Origin: an uncultured Candidatus Nemicrothrix sp.
GTDB taxonomy: Bacteria; Actinomycetota; Acidimicrobiia; Acidimicrobiales; MedAcidi-G1
Reading direction: 5' to 3'
Length of the DNA stretch: 51,076 bases
NCBI GenBank assembly: GCA_913055915.1
Contig: CAJXKL010000017.1
Coordinates: 1 to 51,076, forward strand
The notes beneath the pieces are model-generated. The model saw nothing but the letters and a program-made list of their open reading frames with translations. It searched no databases and was not told where the DNA came from. Made by a program: the position numbers and the translations under genes. Position 1 is the stretch's first letter. The number at the start of each line of letters is the position of its first letter. Shown here piece by piece: positions 32,353 through 41,558 of the stretch.

Positions 32353-33993
32353 CTACTCGATTCCCAGGTAGTAGGGGTAGAGGGGTTGTCCCCCGACATG
32401 GGTCTCGACCTCTAGGCCGGGGTGTTCAGCCTCGAGCCAGGAGACGATGGCAACCGTGGTGGCCTCGTCGGCGTCGGCACCCTCGATGAGGGTGACCAAC
32501 TCATGCTCGTCGGTCACCACGGTGTCAAAGAGCCGGGTCGTGACAGCGAAGAGGGAGTCGGCGATGACCCTCACCCTTCCACCTGAGAGGCCCAGGTGGT
32601 CTCCCTCGCTGATGGCGCCGACGTCGCTTGCGGCATCGCGTACGGCCACGGTGACCTCTCCGGCCAGCACCGCTGACGCCGCCGCAGCCATCGCCGCGGT
32701 ATTGCCCTCGGCGGTGCCGCACGGGTCGTACTCGAGCAGCGATGCGAACCCTTCTGTTACTCCGCGGGTCGGCACGACCCTCACGGTCTTGGCCGTCTGG
32801 CCGTCGACCTGCTCGGCGACGGGAATGATGTTTCCGTTGTTGGGGAGTATCACGACCTCGTCGGCCGGTACGGCTTCGACCGCTTCAAGCAGGTCGGTGG
32901 TGGACGGGTTCATCGACTGGCCACCGAGGACCACCCTGCGCACCCCCAGGGACCTGAAGATCTGACGGAGTCCATCGCCGTTCGCCACGGCAACGACGGC
33001 ACAGTCGACGGGATCGACAGGCCAGTCGTGGTCGATGTGGTCGCGGACCCACGCCTGTTCCTCAACCTCCTCGTAGAGGTCGGTGACCCTTATCCGGTGG
33101 GGCCGTCCAACCGCGATCCCGGCCTCGATGGCCGCTCCGATGTCGTCGGTATGGACGTGGCAGTTCCAGATTCCGTCGCCACCCACGACCACGATCGAGT
33201 CACCGAGTGAGTCCCATGCCTCCTTGAAGCCCGGAACCTCGTCGTCAGGGGCATCCAGGAAGTACATGACCTCGTACCGGGTGCCATCCTGTCCGGGCGG
33301 GTGGGCATCGCCCGCCCGCCCGACCACCGGACCTGAGACCTCCGGCGGTTCAGGTAGCGGTCGGCCGTCGACTACCGTCAAGAACGCGTCTAGCAGGAGC
33401 AGATAGCCACTACCGCCAGCATCGACCACACCGGCCTCGGCCAGCACCGGAAGGAGTTCGGGTGTCCGCTCCAGAGCCTCGCCACCGGCAGTGCGTGCCG
33501 CCTCGGCGACTGCGAGGAGGTCTCCGCCCTCCTCGGCTGCGCCGAGGGCCGCAGCCGATGACTCGCGGACCACGGTCAGGATGGTTCCCTCGACGGGCCG
33601 CATCACCGCTGCGTATGCGGCGGCCGAGGCACTGGCCAGCCCGTCGGCCAGCACGCGGCCGTCAACCGTTCCATCTTCGCTGCCGGAAGCGGCCATCACC
33701 TCCATGAGGCCGCGCAGGACCTGGGAGAGGATGACACCGGAGTTACCGCGGGCACCCATGAGGGATCCGTGCGAGATGGCGCCGGTGACGGCGACCATGT
33801 CCGAACCGCCTTCGAGCGCATCCAGCCCGGAGATGACCGACTCGACGGTCATGTACATGTTGGTACCCGTGTCGCCGTCGGGAACCGGATACACGTTCAG
33901 GAGGTTCAGGACCTCGCGGTGGCCTGACAGTGCCCCGGCGAAGCCATTCATCGCCGAACACAGAGCGACGGCGTCAAGTGATGTGAGCGTCAC
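32353..33993 (-). CDS. DAK2-domain fatty acid kinase-like protein (FakA/YloV)
   Basis: 546 aa from a GTG at 33993 ([30 protein letters not shown]). The N-terminal DAK2 nucleotide-binding domain has [17 protein letters not shown] and [21 protein letters not shown]. The middle and C-terminal parts match the FakA DhaK-like region ([36 protein letters not shown]). In firmicutes FakA phosphorylates fatty acids held by FakB; no fakB is in the window. It is divergent from rpmB, as in most Gram-positives. Confidence 0.92.
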   Translation of the reverse strand: MTLTSLDAVALCSAMNGFAGALSGHREVLNLLNVYPVPDGDTGTNMYMTVESVISGLDALEGGSDMVAVTGAISHGSLMGARGNSGVILSQVLRGLMEVMAASGSEDGTVDGRVLADGLASASAAAYAAVMRPVEGTILTVVRESSAAALGAAEEGGDLLAVAEAARTAGGEALERTPELLPVLAEAGVVDAGGSGYLLLLDAFLTVVDGRPLPEPPEVSGPVVGRAGDAHPPGQDGTRYEVMYFLDAPDDEVPGFKEAWDSLGDSIVVVGGDGIWNCHVHTDDIGAAIEAGIAVGRPHRIRVTDLYEEVEEQAWVRDHIDHDWPVDPVDCAVVAVANGDGLRQIFRSLGVRRVVLGGQSMNPSTTDLLEAVEAVPADEVVILPNNGNIIPVAEQVDGQTAKTVRVVPTRGVTEGFASLLEYDPCGTAEGNTAAMAAAASAVLAGEVTVAVRDAASDVGAISEGDHLGLSGGRVRVIADSLFAVTTRLFDTVVTDEHELVTLIEGADADEATTVAIVSWLEAEHPGLEVETHVGGQPLYPYYLGIE

Positions 33994-34163
33994 AATCCGC
34001 GAGCGTAACCAACGCCATGGTGGAGGTAGTCCAACCCGGCGACCCACCACAGTCGAGGGTTGGAGACACGGGGTGTCCGGCCGTACGCTTTCACGGTTCG
34101 ATAACCGGTCCAATCGGCCAAACAAATAGCCGACTGTCCGTACAACAAAAACCAAGGTGTGTG

Positions 34164-34376
34164 ATGGCGTCCGTCTGTGAGATCTGCGGCAAGAAGCCCT
34201 GGTTCGGCAAGTCCCTGAGCCACTCCCATCGACGGACCAACCGTCGCTGGAACCCAAACATCCAGCGCGTACGTGCGGTGGTCGGCAAGACCACCCGGCG
34301 GATCGACGTCTGTACCGGCTGCATAAAAGCCGGCAAGGTCACCAAGGCCGTGCACAAGTCGACCGACCGGGCCTGA
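34164..34376 (+). CDS. rpmB: 50S ribosomal protein L28
   Basis: 70 aa starting [32 protein letters not shown], with AAGG about 7 nt upstream. The first Cys pair (C-E-I-C) and the second (C-T-G-C in [15 protein letters not shown]) form the zinc-type L28. The 170-nt divergent gap before it should hold promoters for both rpmB and the kinase gene; a TTGGAG...TACGCT pair at 18-nt spacing is a weak candidate. Confidence 0.96.
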   Translation: MASVCEICGKKPWFGKSLSHSHRRTNRRWNPNIQRVRAVVGKTTRRIDVCTGCIKAGKVTKAVHKSTDRA

Positions 34377-34405
34377 CCCGTCCACCGGCAAGTACGGGAG
34401 ACGCT

Positions 34406-34630
34406 GTGCAGGGTGTGATCAAGTCCTACGACCCCGGCACCGGCGACGGCATCGTGGTCCGTGAATCGGACCTGACCGAGTTCGACCTGGCCGACGACGC
34501 CATTGAGGGCTCCATCTTCCGAATGCTCCGACAGGGGCAGCGGGTCGTGTTCGACCTCGATGAAGACGGTCGTGCCAGCGGGCTGTCCCTCGGTTCCGAG
34601 GTCGACATGGGGACCCCTGACCTTTCCTGA
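34406..34630 (+). CDS. Small cold-shock-domain-like protein, hypothetical
   Basis: 74 aa from a GTG with GGGAG 6 nt upstream: VQGVIKSYDPGTGDGIVVRESDLTEFDL...GSIFRMLRQGQRVVFDLDEDGRASGLSLGSEVDM. The order (G-x-I-x-S-Y-x-x-x-x-G-x-G, then G-Q-R-V-x-F-D-L-x-E-D-G) follows the OB fold of CspA-type domains, but the aromatic RNP1 (KGFGFI) is replaced by TGDGIVV. Any nucleic-acid binding would therefore differ. It lies 29 nt after rpmB and is probably co-transcribed. Function unknown. Confidence 0.75.
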   Translation: MQGVIKSYDPGTGDGIVVRESDLTEFDLADDAIEGSIFRMLRQGQRVVFDLDEDGRASGLSLGSEVDMGTPDLS

Positions 34631-34661
34631 ACGCCATCTGACCTCTCTGCCCACGGACAGA

Positions 34662-34683
34662 TGTCACACCTGATCGTGTGGCA
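34662..34683. promoter_or_regulatory. Inverted repeat upstream of pckG
   Basis: CACAC and GTGTG separated by CTGATC, extended by TG/CA outside one mismatch, form a 22-bp dyad. It ends about 34 nt before the pckG start and overlaps the expected -35 of a TATAGC box at 34700-34705. The dyad length resembles CRP/FNR-family sites, but the half-sites do not match their consensus well. Candidate operator for PEPCK control. Confidence 0.45.
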
Positions 34684-34699
34684 ATTACCGCGGCATCCC

Positions 34700-34705
34700 T
34701 ATAGC
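34700..34705 (+). promoter_or_regulatory. -10-like element for pckG
   Basis: TATAGC lies 11 nt before the pckG ATG. With 17-nt spacing the -35 would be TGTGGC inside the dyad. Transcription would then start almost at the ATG, giving a near-leaderless mRNA, common in Actinobacteria. Inference. Confidence 0.35.
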
Positions 34706-34716
34706 AATGGGGTTGC

Positions 34717-36507
34717 ATGGCACCGACCGGCAATCAGCAGTTGATCGACTGGGTCTCCCACTGGCGGGAGATCCTTACTCCCGACCAGATCCACTGGTGC
34801 GACGGCTCCGAGGCCGAGTACGACCGGCTGGCCGCCGAACTTGTCGGGGCGGGCACATTCCAGCGCCTCAACGACGACCTCAGGGAGAACAGCTACCTGG
34901 CCCTGTCCGACCCGGCCGATGTGGCGAGGGTCGAAGACCGCACCTACATCTCCACCACCGACCCCGGAGACGCCGGCCCCACGAACAACTGGCGTGACCC
35001 CAACGAGTTGAAGACCGAGATGCTGGGGTTGTACGCAGGCGCCATGCGGGGCCGCACCATGTACGTGGTCCCGTTCAGCATGGGGCCTCTGGGCTCACCA
35101 ATCGCCCACATTGGCGTGCAGTTGACCGACTCGCCGTACGTGGCGGTGAACATGAGGATCATGACCCGCATGGGCCAGGCGGTCCTCGACGTCCTCGGCG
35201 AGGACCCGTTCGTTCCCTGCGTTCACTCGGTCGGCTATCCCCTGGCCAACGGAGCCCACGAAGTCCCCTGGCCGTGTGATGCCGACAACAAGTACATCTC
35301 CCACTTCCCCGAGACCAGGGAGATCTGGTCCTACGGCTCGGGTTACGGCGGCAACGCCCTCCTCGGGAAGAAGTGCTTCGCCCTGCGCATCGCCTCCACC
35401 ATGGCCCGCGACGGCGGCTGGCTGGCCGAACACATGCTCATCCTCGGAATCACACCTCCCGGCGGTGAGAAGCGCTACATAGCCGCTGCCTTCCCCTCGG
35501 CCTGCGGCAAGACCAACATGGCCATGCTCGTACCGACCCTCCCGGGCTGGACCGTGGAGACGGTCGGTGACGACATCGCATGGATGAAGTTCGGCGACGA
35601 CGGCCGCCTCTACGCCATCAACCCCGAAGCAGGGTTCTTCGGCGTGGCACCCGGTACCTCGCTCAGGACCAACGCCAACGCCATGAGGACCCTCTGGGGC
35701 AACTGCATCTACACGAACGTGGCCGCCACCCCTGACGGCGACGTCTGGTGGGAGAGCATGACCGACGAGCCTCCCTCCGAGTTGACCGACTGGAGGGGCG
35801 AGCACTGGACCCCCGATAGCGACACACCGGCCGCCCACCCCAACGCCAGGTTCACCGCACCCGCATCACAGTGCCCATCGATCGCCCCCGAGTGGGAGGA
35901 CCCCGCCGGGGTTCCGATCTCGGCGATCCTGTTCGGTGGCCGCAGGGCCACCAACGTGCCGCTCGTAACCGAGGCACACAGTTGGGAACACGGGGTCTTC
36001 TTCGGCTCGATCATGAGTTCCGAAAAGACCGCCGCCGCCGCCGGAACCGTTGGCGAGGTGCGCTTCGACCCGTTCGCCATGCTCCCCTTCATCGGCTACA
36101 ACGTCGGCGACTACTTCGCCCACTGGCTGGAGATGGGGGCCGGTGCCGACCCCGAGAAACTGCCCCGCATGTACTGGGTGAACTGGTTCCGCAAGGACGC
36201 CGACGGAGGCTTCATGTGGCCCGGCTTCGGCGACAACTCCAGGATCCTGAAGTGGGTGATGGAGAGGCTCGACGGAACCGCAGAAGCCGAACCGAACGCC
36301 ATCGGCCTGGCACCCGGCCCCAACTCCATTGACCGCGACGGCCTGAACCTGACCGACGATGACATGGCCGCCCTGCTGGCCGTCGACGACGATGCATGGC
36401 AGGACGAGGCCGACCTGATCGAACAGCACTACGCCCGCGTTGGCGAGAGGCTCCCCGAAGAGCTGCAGAGTCAGTTGGCCGACCTGCGAAGGCGACTCTC
36501 CACCTGA
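34717..36507 (+). CDS. pckG: Phosphoenolpyruvate carboxykinase (GTP)
   Basis: Interconverts oxaloacetate and PEP with GTP. 596 aa, normal for the GTP type. Seen: [61 protein letters not shown], the P-loop [13 protein letters not shown] (about 258-270) with the catalytic Cys of the GTP type, [32 protein letters not shown], and the nucleotide-binding NWFRKD. It begins with the long N-terminal lobe typical of actinobacterial PckG. It points to gluconeogenic or anaplerotic metabolism. Confidence 0.97.
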   Translation: MAPTGNQQLIDWVSHWREILTPDQIHWCDGSEAEYDRLAAELVGAGTFQRLNDDLRENSYLALSDPADVARVEDRTYISTTDPGDAGPTNNWRDPNELKTEMLGLYAGAMRGRTMYVVPFSMGPLGSPIAHIGVQLTDSPYVAVNMRIMTRMGQAVLDVLGEDPFVPCVHSVGYPLANGAHEVPWPCDADNKYISHFPETREIWSYGSGYGGNALLGKKCFALRIASTMARDGGWLAEHMLILGITPPGGEKRYIAAAFPSACGKTNMAMLVPTLPGWTVETVGDDIAWMKFGDDGRLYAINPEAGFFGVAPGTSLRTNANAMRTLWGNCIYTNVAATPDGDVWWESMTDEPPSELTDWRGEHWTPDSDTPAAHPNARFTAPASQCPSIAPEWEDPAGVPISAILFGGRRATNVPLVTEAHSWEHGVFFGSIMSSEKTAAAAGTVGEVRFDPFAMLPFIGYNVGDYFAHWLEMGAGADPEKLPRMYWVNWFRKDADGGFMWPGFGDNSRILKWVMERLDGTAEAEPNAIGLAPGPNSIDRDGLNLTDDDMAALLAVDDDAWQDEADLIEQHYARVGERLPEELQSQLADLRRRLST

Positions 36508-36514
36508 GTGGCTC

Positions 36515-36907
36515 TCAGCCCGTCCCGACGAGCATTGCCCGAATTCCCAGCCCCATCAGGAACAGGCCTGCGAAGCCGTAGAGCAGGTAGCGGTGGGCCC
36601 GCATGCTCTGGCGGTAGCTGTACACGATTCCCACGGTGATGAATGCCACGAACCCGTAGAACAGGTGGAACTGCGGCGGGTCGATCCCCTGGCCCGCCAC
36701 CAGGCCCACCCCGATCGTGACCTGACCCACGATCGACAACTGCACCAGGGCTACGAACCACCACAGCGCCCGGCCGCGCAGGACATCGACACGGTGGGCT
36801 GCGAGCGCCCAGGCGCCGGCCATGCCGTTTCCGATCACCATCATCCACGCCATGCCCTCGTGGATGTCGCGCAGGCTGGCGAGGGTTGACACTGTCGGGT
36901 AGGACAT
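36515..36907 (-). CDS. Four-TM membrane protein, hypothetical
   Basis: 130 aa. Four predicted TM helices near 20-37, 48-68, 80-97 and 107-125, with small charged loops (RVDVLRGRALWW; YRQSMRAHR). The motif HEGMAWMMVIGNGMAG near the N-terminus may be functional. No family recognised. Its ATG overlaps the racemase stop by 1 nt (TGATG), so it is the third gene of the hydrolase-racemase unit and might belong to lipid or CoA-ester metabolism. Confidence 0.82.
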   Translation of the reverse strand: MSYPTVSTLASLRDIHEGMAWMMVIGNGMAGAWALAAHRVDVLRGRALWWFVALVQLSIVGQVTIGVGLVAGQGIDPPQFHLFYGFVAFITVGIVYSYRQSMRAHRYLLYGFAGLFLMGLGIRAMLVGTG

Positions 36908-38049
36908 CAGGCCACCGCCCCCGACGACCGCAGGGTCGCGATCTCACCGGCGTCGTAGCCGGCCATGGACAGGACCTCGTCGGTGTGCTGGCCCGGGTGG
37001 GCCGGCGGGGGACGAACCTCGCCGGGCGTGCGGCTCAGCCTCGGTGCCGGCCCGGGCTGAACCAGCCCTGCCACCTTGACGAACGTGCCGCGCTCGACGT
37101 TGTGTGGGTGCTCGGTGGCCTCATGGGCGCTGAGCACCGGTGCGTAGCAGACATCGCTTCCCTCTAGAATCTCATCCCATTCGTCGCGGGTCCGGGTTGC
37201 CACGACCTCAGCCACCCTGCGCTTCAGGTCGGGCCAGCGTGACCGGTCGTGCTGACCGGCGAACACCTCGGGATCAAGACCCAGCTTCTCGATCAACTCG
37301 GCGTAGAACTGCGGCTCGATGGAACCGATCGAGATCCAGCCCCCGTCGGAGCACTCGTAGACGTCGTAGAAGTGGGCGCCCGTGTCGAGCATGTTGGAGC
37401 CGCGATCCGGATCCCAGAATCCCGTGGCCATCATCCCGTGGAACATGCCCATGAGGCTGGCAGCCCCATCGACCATTGCCGCGTCGACAACCTGCCCCTC
37501 GCCGGAGGTACGGGCCTCCACCAGGGCACACACCATGCCGAATGCCAGGTACATGCCACCACCGCCGAAGTCGCCTACCAGGTTGAGCGGTGGCACGGGT
37601 CCCGAGTCGTCCCTGCCCATGTGGGCCAGCGCACCGGCGAGGGCTATGTAGTTGATGTCATGACCTGCCGCGTGCGAGTAGGGGCCCTCCTGGCCCCATC
37701 CGGTCATTCGCCCGTACACGACGGCCGGGTTACGGGCCATGCAGTCCTCAGGCCCGACTCCCAGCCGCTCGGCCACCCCGGGGCGAAAGCCCTCAAAGAC
37801 CATCTCGGCACCCTCGACGAGACGCATGACGACCTCGAGGCCCTCGGTCGACTTGAGGTCGACGCCCACGCTGCGTCGTCCCCGGTCGTTGACCATCACC
37901 GGAGGCTCGGCCGGGTCACCACCCCGAACCGAACCGGCACGGTCGATTCGGATGACATCGGCCCCCATGTCCGAGAGCATCATCCCGCAGAACGGGCCGG
38001 GCCCGATTCCAGCCAGTTCCACCACCCTGACACCGTCAAGAGCCCCCAT
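36907..38049 (-). CDS. mcr: Alpha-methylacyl-CoA racemase (CaiB/BaiF family III)
   Basis: Racemises 2-methylacyl-CoA esters so that branched chains can be beta-oxidised. 380 aa from the ATG at 38049 (MGALDGVRVVELAGIGPGPF) with GGGAGG upstream. The residues known from mycobacterial MCR are in place: His130 in AGHDINYI, Asp160 in NLVGDFGGG and Glu245 in IEPQFY. The match to MCR along the length (ARTSGEGQVVDAAMVDG, ANMLD-like SNMLDTGAHFYD) favours racemase over a formyl- or succinyl-CoA transferase. It overlaps the hydrolase gene by 14 nt. Confidence 0.93.
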   Translation of the reverse strand: MGALDGVRVVELAGIGPGPFCGMMLSDMGADVIRIDRAGSVRGGDPAEPPVMVNDRGRRSVGVDLKSTEGLEVVMRLVEGAEMVFEGFRPGVAERLGVGPEDCMARNPAVVYGRMTGWGQEGPYSHAAGHDINYIALAGALAHMGRDDSGPVPPLNLVGDFGGGGMYLAFGMVCALVEARTSGEGQVVDAAMVDGAASLMGMFHGMMATGFWDPDRGSNMLDTGAHFYDVYECSDGGWISIGSIEPQFYAELIEKLGLDPEVFAGQHDRSRWPDLKRRVAEVVATRTRDEWDEILEGSDVCYAPVLSAHEATEHPHNVERGTFVKVAGLVQPGPAPRLSRTPGEVRPPPAHPGQHTDEVLSMAGYDAGEIATLRSSGAVA

Positions 38050-38908
38050 CAGTACCTCCCGTTCCCGTACCACCAGGTACTCCTGCACCGACCCTGAGCG
38101 CGTGGGCGGAGATGGCCTCGATCAGGTGTGGCCATGATCCCGGCGGCAGGTCATGGCCCCAGCCCTCTATCAACACGAGATCGGCACCGGGCACGATCGC
38201 TGCCGTCCTCTCGCCGCCGCTCATGGGCAGGAGTGTGTCGGCGGTTCCGTGGACCACACGTGTCGGCACGCCCAGGACACCGAGGGCCTCCTCCCTGTTG
38301 CCTGCGCCGGCGGCGAACTGGCGATCAAAGGCACCAGGTGGCTGCACAGACCGGGCCGCGTACCGGGCGAACGTCGCCAGGGCGTGGTCGTCGTCGTGCC
38401 ACTCGGGGCTCGCCCAGAGGCGACGGTCGACCAGGTCCTTCGCGGCCCGCTCCGCCGGGTCGTCCGGTGCGGGCGCCACCAGGGCGACGAGCACCTCGCC
38501 TGTGGGCCTTCCGAAGTCAGGGTTGCCCGTGTTGGAACCCATCGAGACCAGGCTGTGGGCCCGGTCCGGGTGCTCGATGGCGAAGGTCTGGGCGATCATC
38601 CCCCCCAGGGAGAAGCCCACGATGTGCGCACGGTCAACGCCCAGGTGGTCGAGCAACCCGACGGCGTCGTCGGCCATGTCCGAGAGGGTGTACGACGCAC
38701 CGCAATCGAGCATCGTGGAAAGCCCGCTGTCACGGTGGTCGTAGCGCACAACCCTGAAGCCGGTGGCGGCCAGGCCCTCGCAGAAGCCCTCCTCCCACAA
38801 CAGCATCTGGCTGCCGAGGCCGTGCATCAACAGGATCGTGGGGGCATCGACATCGCCGAACGACTCGAAGCAGATGTCCATCCCGGTGGGCAGTTCGGCG
38901 ATGCTCAT
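38036..38908 (-). CDS. Alpha/beta hydrolase (esterase/lipase-like)
   Basis: 290 aa. Oxyanion loop HGLGS (29-33), nucleophile Ser100 in GFSLGG, catalytic Asp in HGTADTLLP, and His in GWGHDLPP. It resembles methyl-ester hydrolase/lipase proteins of the LipG/RdmC type; substrate unknown. It heads an operon with the racemase, so a CoA-ester or methyl-branched lipid substrate is plausible. The C-terminus is Gly/Thr-rich and disordered. Confidence 0.9.
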   Translation of the reverse strand: MSIAELPTGMDICFESFGDVDAPTILLMHGLGSQMLLWEEGFCEGLAATGFRVVRYDHRDSGLSTMLDCGASYTLSDMADDAVGLLDHLGVDRAHIVGFSLGGMIAQTFAIEHPDRAHSLVSMGSNTGNPDFGRPTGEVLVALVAPAPDDPAERAAKDLVDRRLWASPEWHDDDHALATFARYAARSVQPPGAFDRQFAAGAGNREEALGVLGVPTRVVHGTADTLLPMSGGERTAAIVPGADLVLIEGWGHDLPPGSWPHLIEAISAHALRVGAGVPGGTGTGGTDGGS

Positions 38909-38959
38909 ACAGCCATCATCGGATGCCAGTGGCCTCCGGGCAAGCCGGGCGGGCCTTCG

Positions 38960-38992
38960 TCACACCGGTGGCGGGTACCGTCACCGGTGTGA
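38960..38992. promoter_or_regulatory. Paired CACCGGTG palindromes in the divergent hydrolase/acetyltransferase promoter
   Basis: TCACACCGGTG (38960-38970) and CACCGGTGTGA (38982-38992) are perfect 11-bp inverted copies separated by 11 nt. Each contains the 8-bp palindrome CACCGGTG, with centres 19 bp apart. The right arm covers the GTG start of the acetyltransferase, so the RNA could also fold and hide the start codon. It looks like an operator for a dimeric or tetrameric repressor controlling both genes. Confidence 0.55.
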
Positions 38993-39426
38993 CGACCATC
39001 CACGACCGCCGGTTCGCCGAACTGGACACGTCGACCCTCTACTCGATCATGCAACTGCGGGCGGTTGTGTTCGTGGTTGAACAGGACGTCGTCTACACCG
39101 ATCCCGACGGACGCGACTCCGAGGACGGCACCCGACACGTCTTCGTCGACGAACCGGGGGGAGGCATTGCCACCTACCTGCGGCTCCTGGCCGAGGGCGA
39201 CGGCAGCCACCGGATCGGCAGGGTCGTCACCGATCAGGCGCACCGCGGAGAGGGGCTCGCCGGGAAGCTGATCGAACACGTCCACAGGTCGACACCGGGG
39301 CGCATAACCCTCCACGCCCAGGTCCACCTCGAGGCCTGGTACCGGTCGCTGGGCTACGAGCGGACCGGGCCCGACTTCGACGACGAGGGGCTCCCCCACG
39401 TACCGATGGAGCGGGTGCCCGGCTGA
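38989..39426 (+). CDS. GNAT acetyltransferase, ElaA family
   Basis: 145 aa from the GTG at 38989 (VTTIHDRRFAELDTSTLYSIMQLRAVVFVVEQDVVYTDPDGRD). The L-R-x-x-V-F-V-V-E-Q segment and RIGRVVTDQAHRGEGLAGKLIE (acetyl-CoA pyrophosphate loop) identify an ElaA-type N-acetyltransferase. Substrate unknown. The start codon lies inside an inverted repeat. Confidence 0.9.
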   Translation: MTTIHDRRFAELDTSTLYSIMQLRAVVFVVEQDVVYTDPDGRDSEDGTRHVFVDEPGGGIATYLRLLAEGDGSHRIGRVVTDQAHRGEGLAGKLIEHVHRSTPGRITLHAQVHLEAWYRSLGYERTGPDFDDEGLPHVPMERVPG

Positions 39427-39545
39427 CGGCGGCCCATGGGTACGGCTGTGGCGGGGCTCGGCTGTGGCCGGGGAAAGCCGGCACATCCCGTGGGTAGGGT
39501 GCGGACATGTCCTCACCCGGGTCTCCACCCACGTCGGAGCTCATC

Positions 39546-41552
39546 ATGACGACCGACAAGCCCGAGACCTCAGCTGCAGCCGACGCCCTGCTGCACGGCC
39601 TCAACGAGGCGCAGGCAGACGCTGTCACGACCGACGCCATTCCCCTCGCAATCCACGCCGGTGCAGGCTCGGGAAAGACACGGGTACTGACCCGTCGTAT
39701 CGCCTGGCGTTCCCTCACCGGCCTCAGCGACCCCCGGCGCGTCCTGGCCCTCACCTTCACCCGCAAGGCTGCCGCAGAGCTCCGGTCCAGGCTGCGTGTC
39801 CTGGGTCTTCGCGATCAGGTGGCCGCCGGCACATTCCACTCGGTCGCCTACGCCCAACTGCGCACCTTGTGGCGTGACAACGACATGCCCGAACCCGAAC
39901 TGCTTGACCGCAAGTTCCTCCTGGTCACATCGCTGCTCCCCCGCGACCGGCGCAGCACCGACGTACTCGATGTCATCGGTGAGATCGAGTGGGCCAAGGC
40001 CCGACGCTTCATCCCCGAGACCTACGCCGCCGGAGCCGAGGAAGCCGGCCGGAACCCACCGCTCCCCCTCACGGTGATGGCCCGAATCTTCGACGAATAC
40101 GAGACCCAGAAGAAGAAGAGGAACCAGGTCGACTTCGACGACCTGTTGAACGAGTGCCGAAGGGCCCTCAAGGGCGACAAGAGGTTCGCCGACGCCCAGC
40201 GGTGGCGCTTCCGACACCTCTACGTCGACGAGTTCCAGGATGTCAACCCACTGCAGTTCGCACTGCTCAACGCCTGGCTGGGTGGCCGCCACGACCTGTG
40301 CGTGGTAGGTGACCCAGACCAGGCCATCTACGGCTGGAACGGCGCCGACGCCGACCACCTCCGCCGTTTCGACACCCACTTCCGCGACGGCACGGTCCTG
40401 GAACTCCGTCAGAACTACCGGAGCACCCCGCAGGTCCTGCGCACCGCAGCAGCGGCCCTGTCCGGCCACGAACCGATGGAATCCAACCGGCCGAGCGGCC
40501 CCAACCCCACGATCACCAACCACCCCAGTGCAGCCGAGGAGGCTGCCGCCATCGCCCGCAGGGCCCGCGACTCGCGGGGTGTCGACCGACCATGGTCGCA
40601 GCAGGCGGTTCTGGTACGCACCAACGCCCAGGCCGTGGTGGTCGCCACCGCTCTGCAGAAGGCAGATATACCGGTCCGCACCCGTTCAGGTAGCGCCCTC
40701 CTGGACCGGGGCGACGTCAAGGCCGTCCTTGGGGACATGGAACAGAGCAACAGGCCGCCTGGCGACGAGTTGGCCGACCTGGGCCCAGACCCCGGCGAAT
40801 CCACTGAGACCGAACCGGTCGACGAAGCCTCTTCGGGCACCCGCGACACCGAGCGGGACGCCGCCTACGCCGAGTTGAGGCGCCTCGCCGACGAGTTCCT
40901 TGCCGTCAACTCCACGGGCACCGCCACCGAGTTCGCTGCATGGGTACGGAGAGAGGCCAGCACGGGCATCGATGACTCGACCGATGCCGTCGAGGTGGCG
41001 ACCTTCCATGGCGCCAAGGGGCTGGAGTGGCCGATCGTGCACATTGCCGGCCTCGAGAAGGGACTCGTGCCGATCGCCCACGCACGCGACCCCGAGTCCG
41101 TTGCCGAGGAGCGCCGCCTCCTCTACGTGGGTCTCACCCGCGCCGAGGAGGCACTGCACCTCACCTGGGCAGCCGAACGCACCTTCGGCACCCGAACATC
41201 CAAGAGGTCGCCGTCACCATGGCTCGACGACCTCCGGGCCGCCATTGACGGCCTTGACAGGCCCCTGAACCACCGCGACCAGAGCCGTCAGGCGAGGGCT
41301 GCACGCTCACGCACCCGTCGCCCGGCACTGCCTGACAACCCCGACGTGGCAGCGGTCAAGGCATGGCGCCTCGCAACCGCCAGGGCATCCAACGTGCCAG
41401 CCTTCGTGGTGTTCACCGATGCCACCCTCGAGGCCCTGCTGGAGCTACGGCCCACCACCCGGGCCGAACTACTGGCCGTTCCCGGAATCGGACCCGTCAA
41501 GGTCGACCGCTACGGCGACGCCCTGCTCGAGGTCCTAGCTGGCCTTGACTGA
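39546..41552 (+). CDS. UvrD/Rep-type superfamily I helicase with C-terminal HRDC domain (UvrD2-like)
   Basis: 668 aa from the ATG at 39546, which has GGAG 6 nt upstream (an ATG at 39507 is weaker). Motifs: AGAGSGKTRVLTRR (about 38-50), TFTRKAAAELRSR, VDEFQDVNPLQF, VVGDPDQAIYGWNGAD, LRQNYRS, VATFHGAKGLEWPIVHIAG and EERRLLYVGLTRAEEALHL. The last roughly 75 residues form an HRDC domain (KAWRLATARASNVPAFVVFTDATLEALLEL...GIGPVKVDRYG). This is the layout of mycobacterial UvrD2, but the tetracysteine module before the HRDC is absent. Confidence 0.94.
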   Translation: MTTDKPETSAAADALLHGLNEAQADAVTTDAIPLAIHAGAGSGKTRVLTRRIAWRSLTGLSDPRRVLALTFTRKAAAELRSRLRVLGLRDQVAAGTFHSVAYAQLRTLWRDNDMPEPELLDRKFLLVTSLLPRDRRSTDVLDVIGEIEWAKARRFIPETYAAGAEEAGRNPPLPLTVMARIFDEYETQKKKRNQVDFDDLLNECRRALKGDKRFADAQRWRFRHLYVDEFQDVNPLQFALLNAWLGGRHDLCVVGDPDQAIYGWNGADADHLRRFDTHFRDGTVLELRQNYRSTPQVLRTAAAALSGHEPMESNRPSGPNPTITNHPSAAEEAAAIARRARDSRGVDRPWSQQAVLVRTNAQAVVVATALQKADIPVRTRSGSALLDRGDVKAVLGDMEQSNRPPGDELADLGPDPGESTETEPVDEASSGTRDTERDAAYAELRRLADEFLAVNSTGTATEFAAWVRREASTGIDDSTDAVEVATFHGAKGLEWPIVHIAGLEKGLVPIAHARDPESVAEERRLLYVGLTRAEEALHLTWAAERTFGTRTSKRSPSPWLDDLRAAIDGLDRPLNHRDQSRQARAARSRTRRPALPDNPDVAAVKAWRLATARASNVPAFVVFTDATLEALLELRPTTRAELLAVPGIGPVKVDRYGDALLEVLAGLD

Positions 41553-41558
41553 GCGGAC

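Noticed and set aside
34017..34163. N-terminal extension of L28
   Set aside because: The frame stays open upstream, but L28 homology starts at MASVCEICG and a ribosome-binding site precedes that ATG.
41553..41558. Terminator between the convergent helicase and mmcQ genes
   Set aside because: Only 6 nt separate the stops and no stem was found there.
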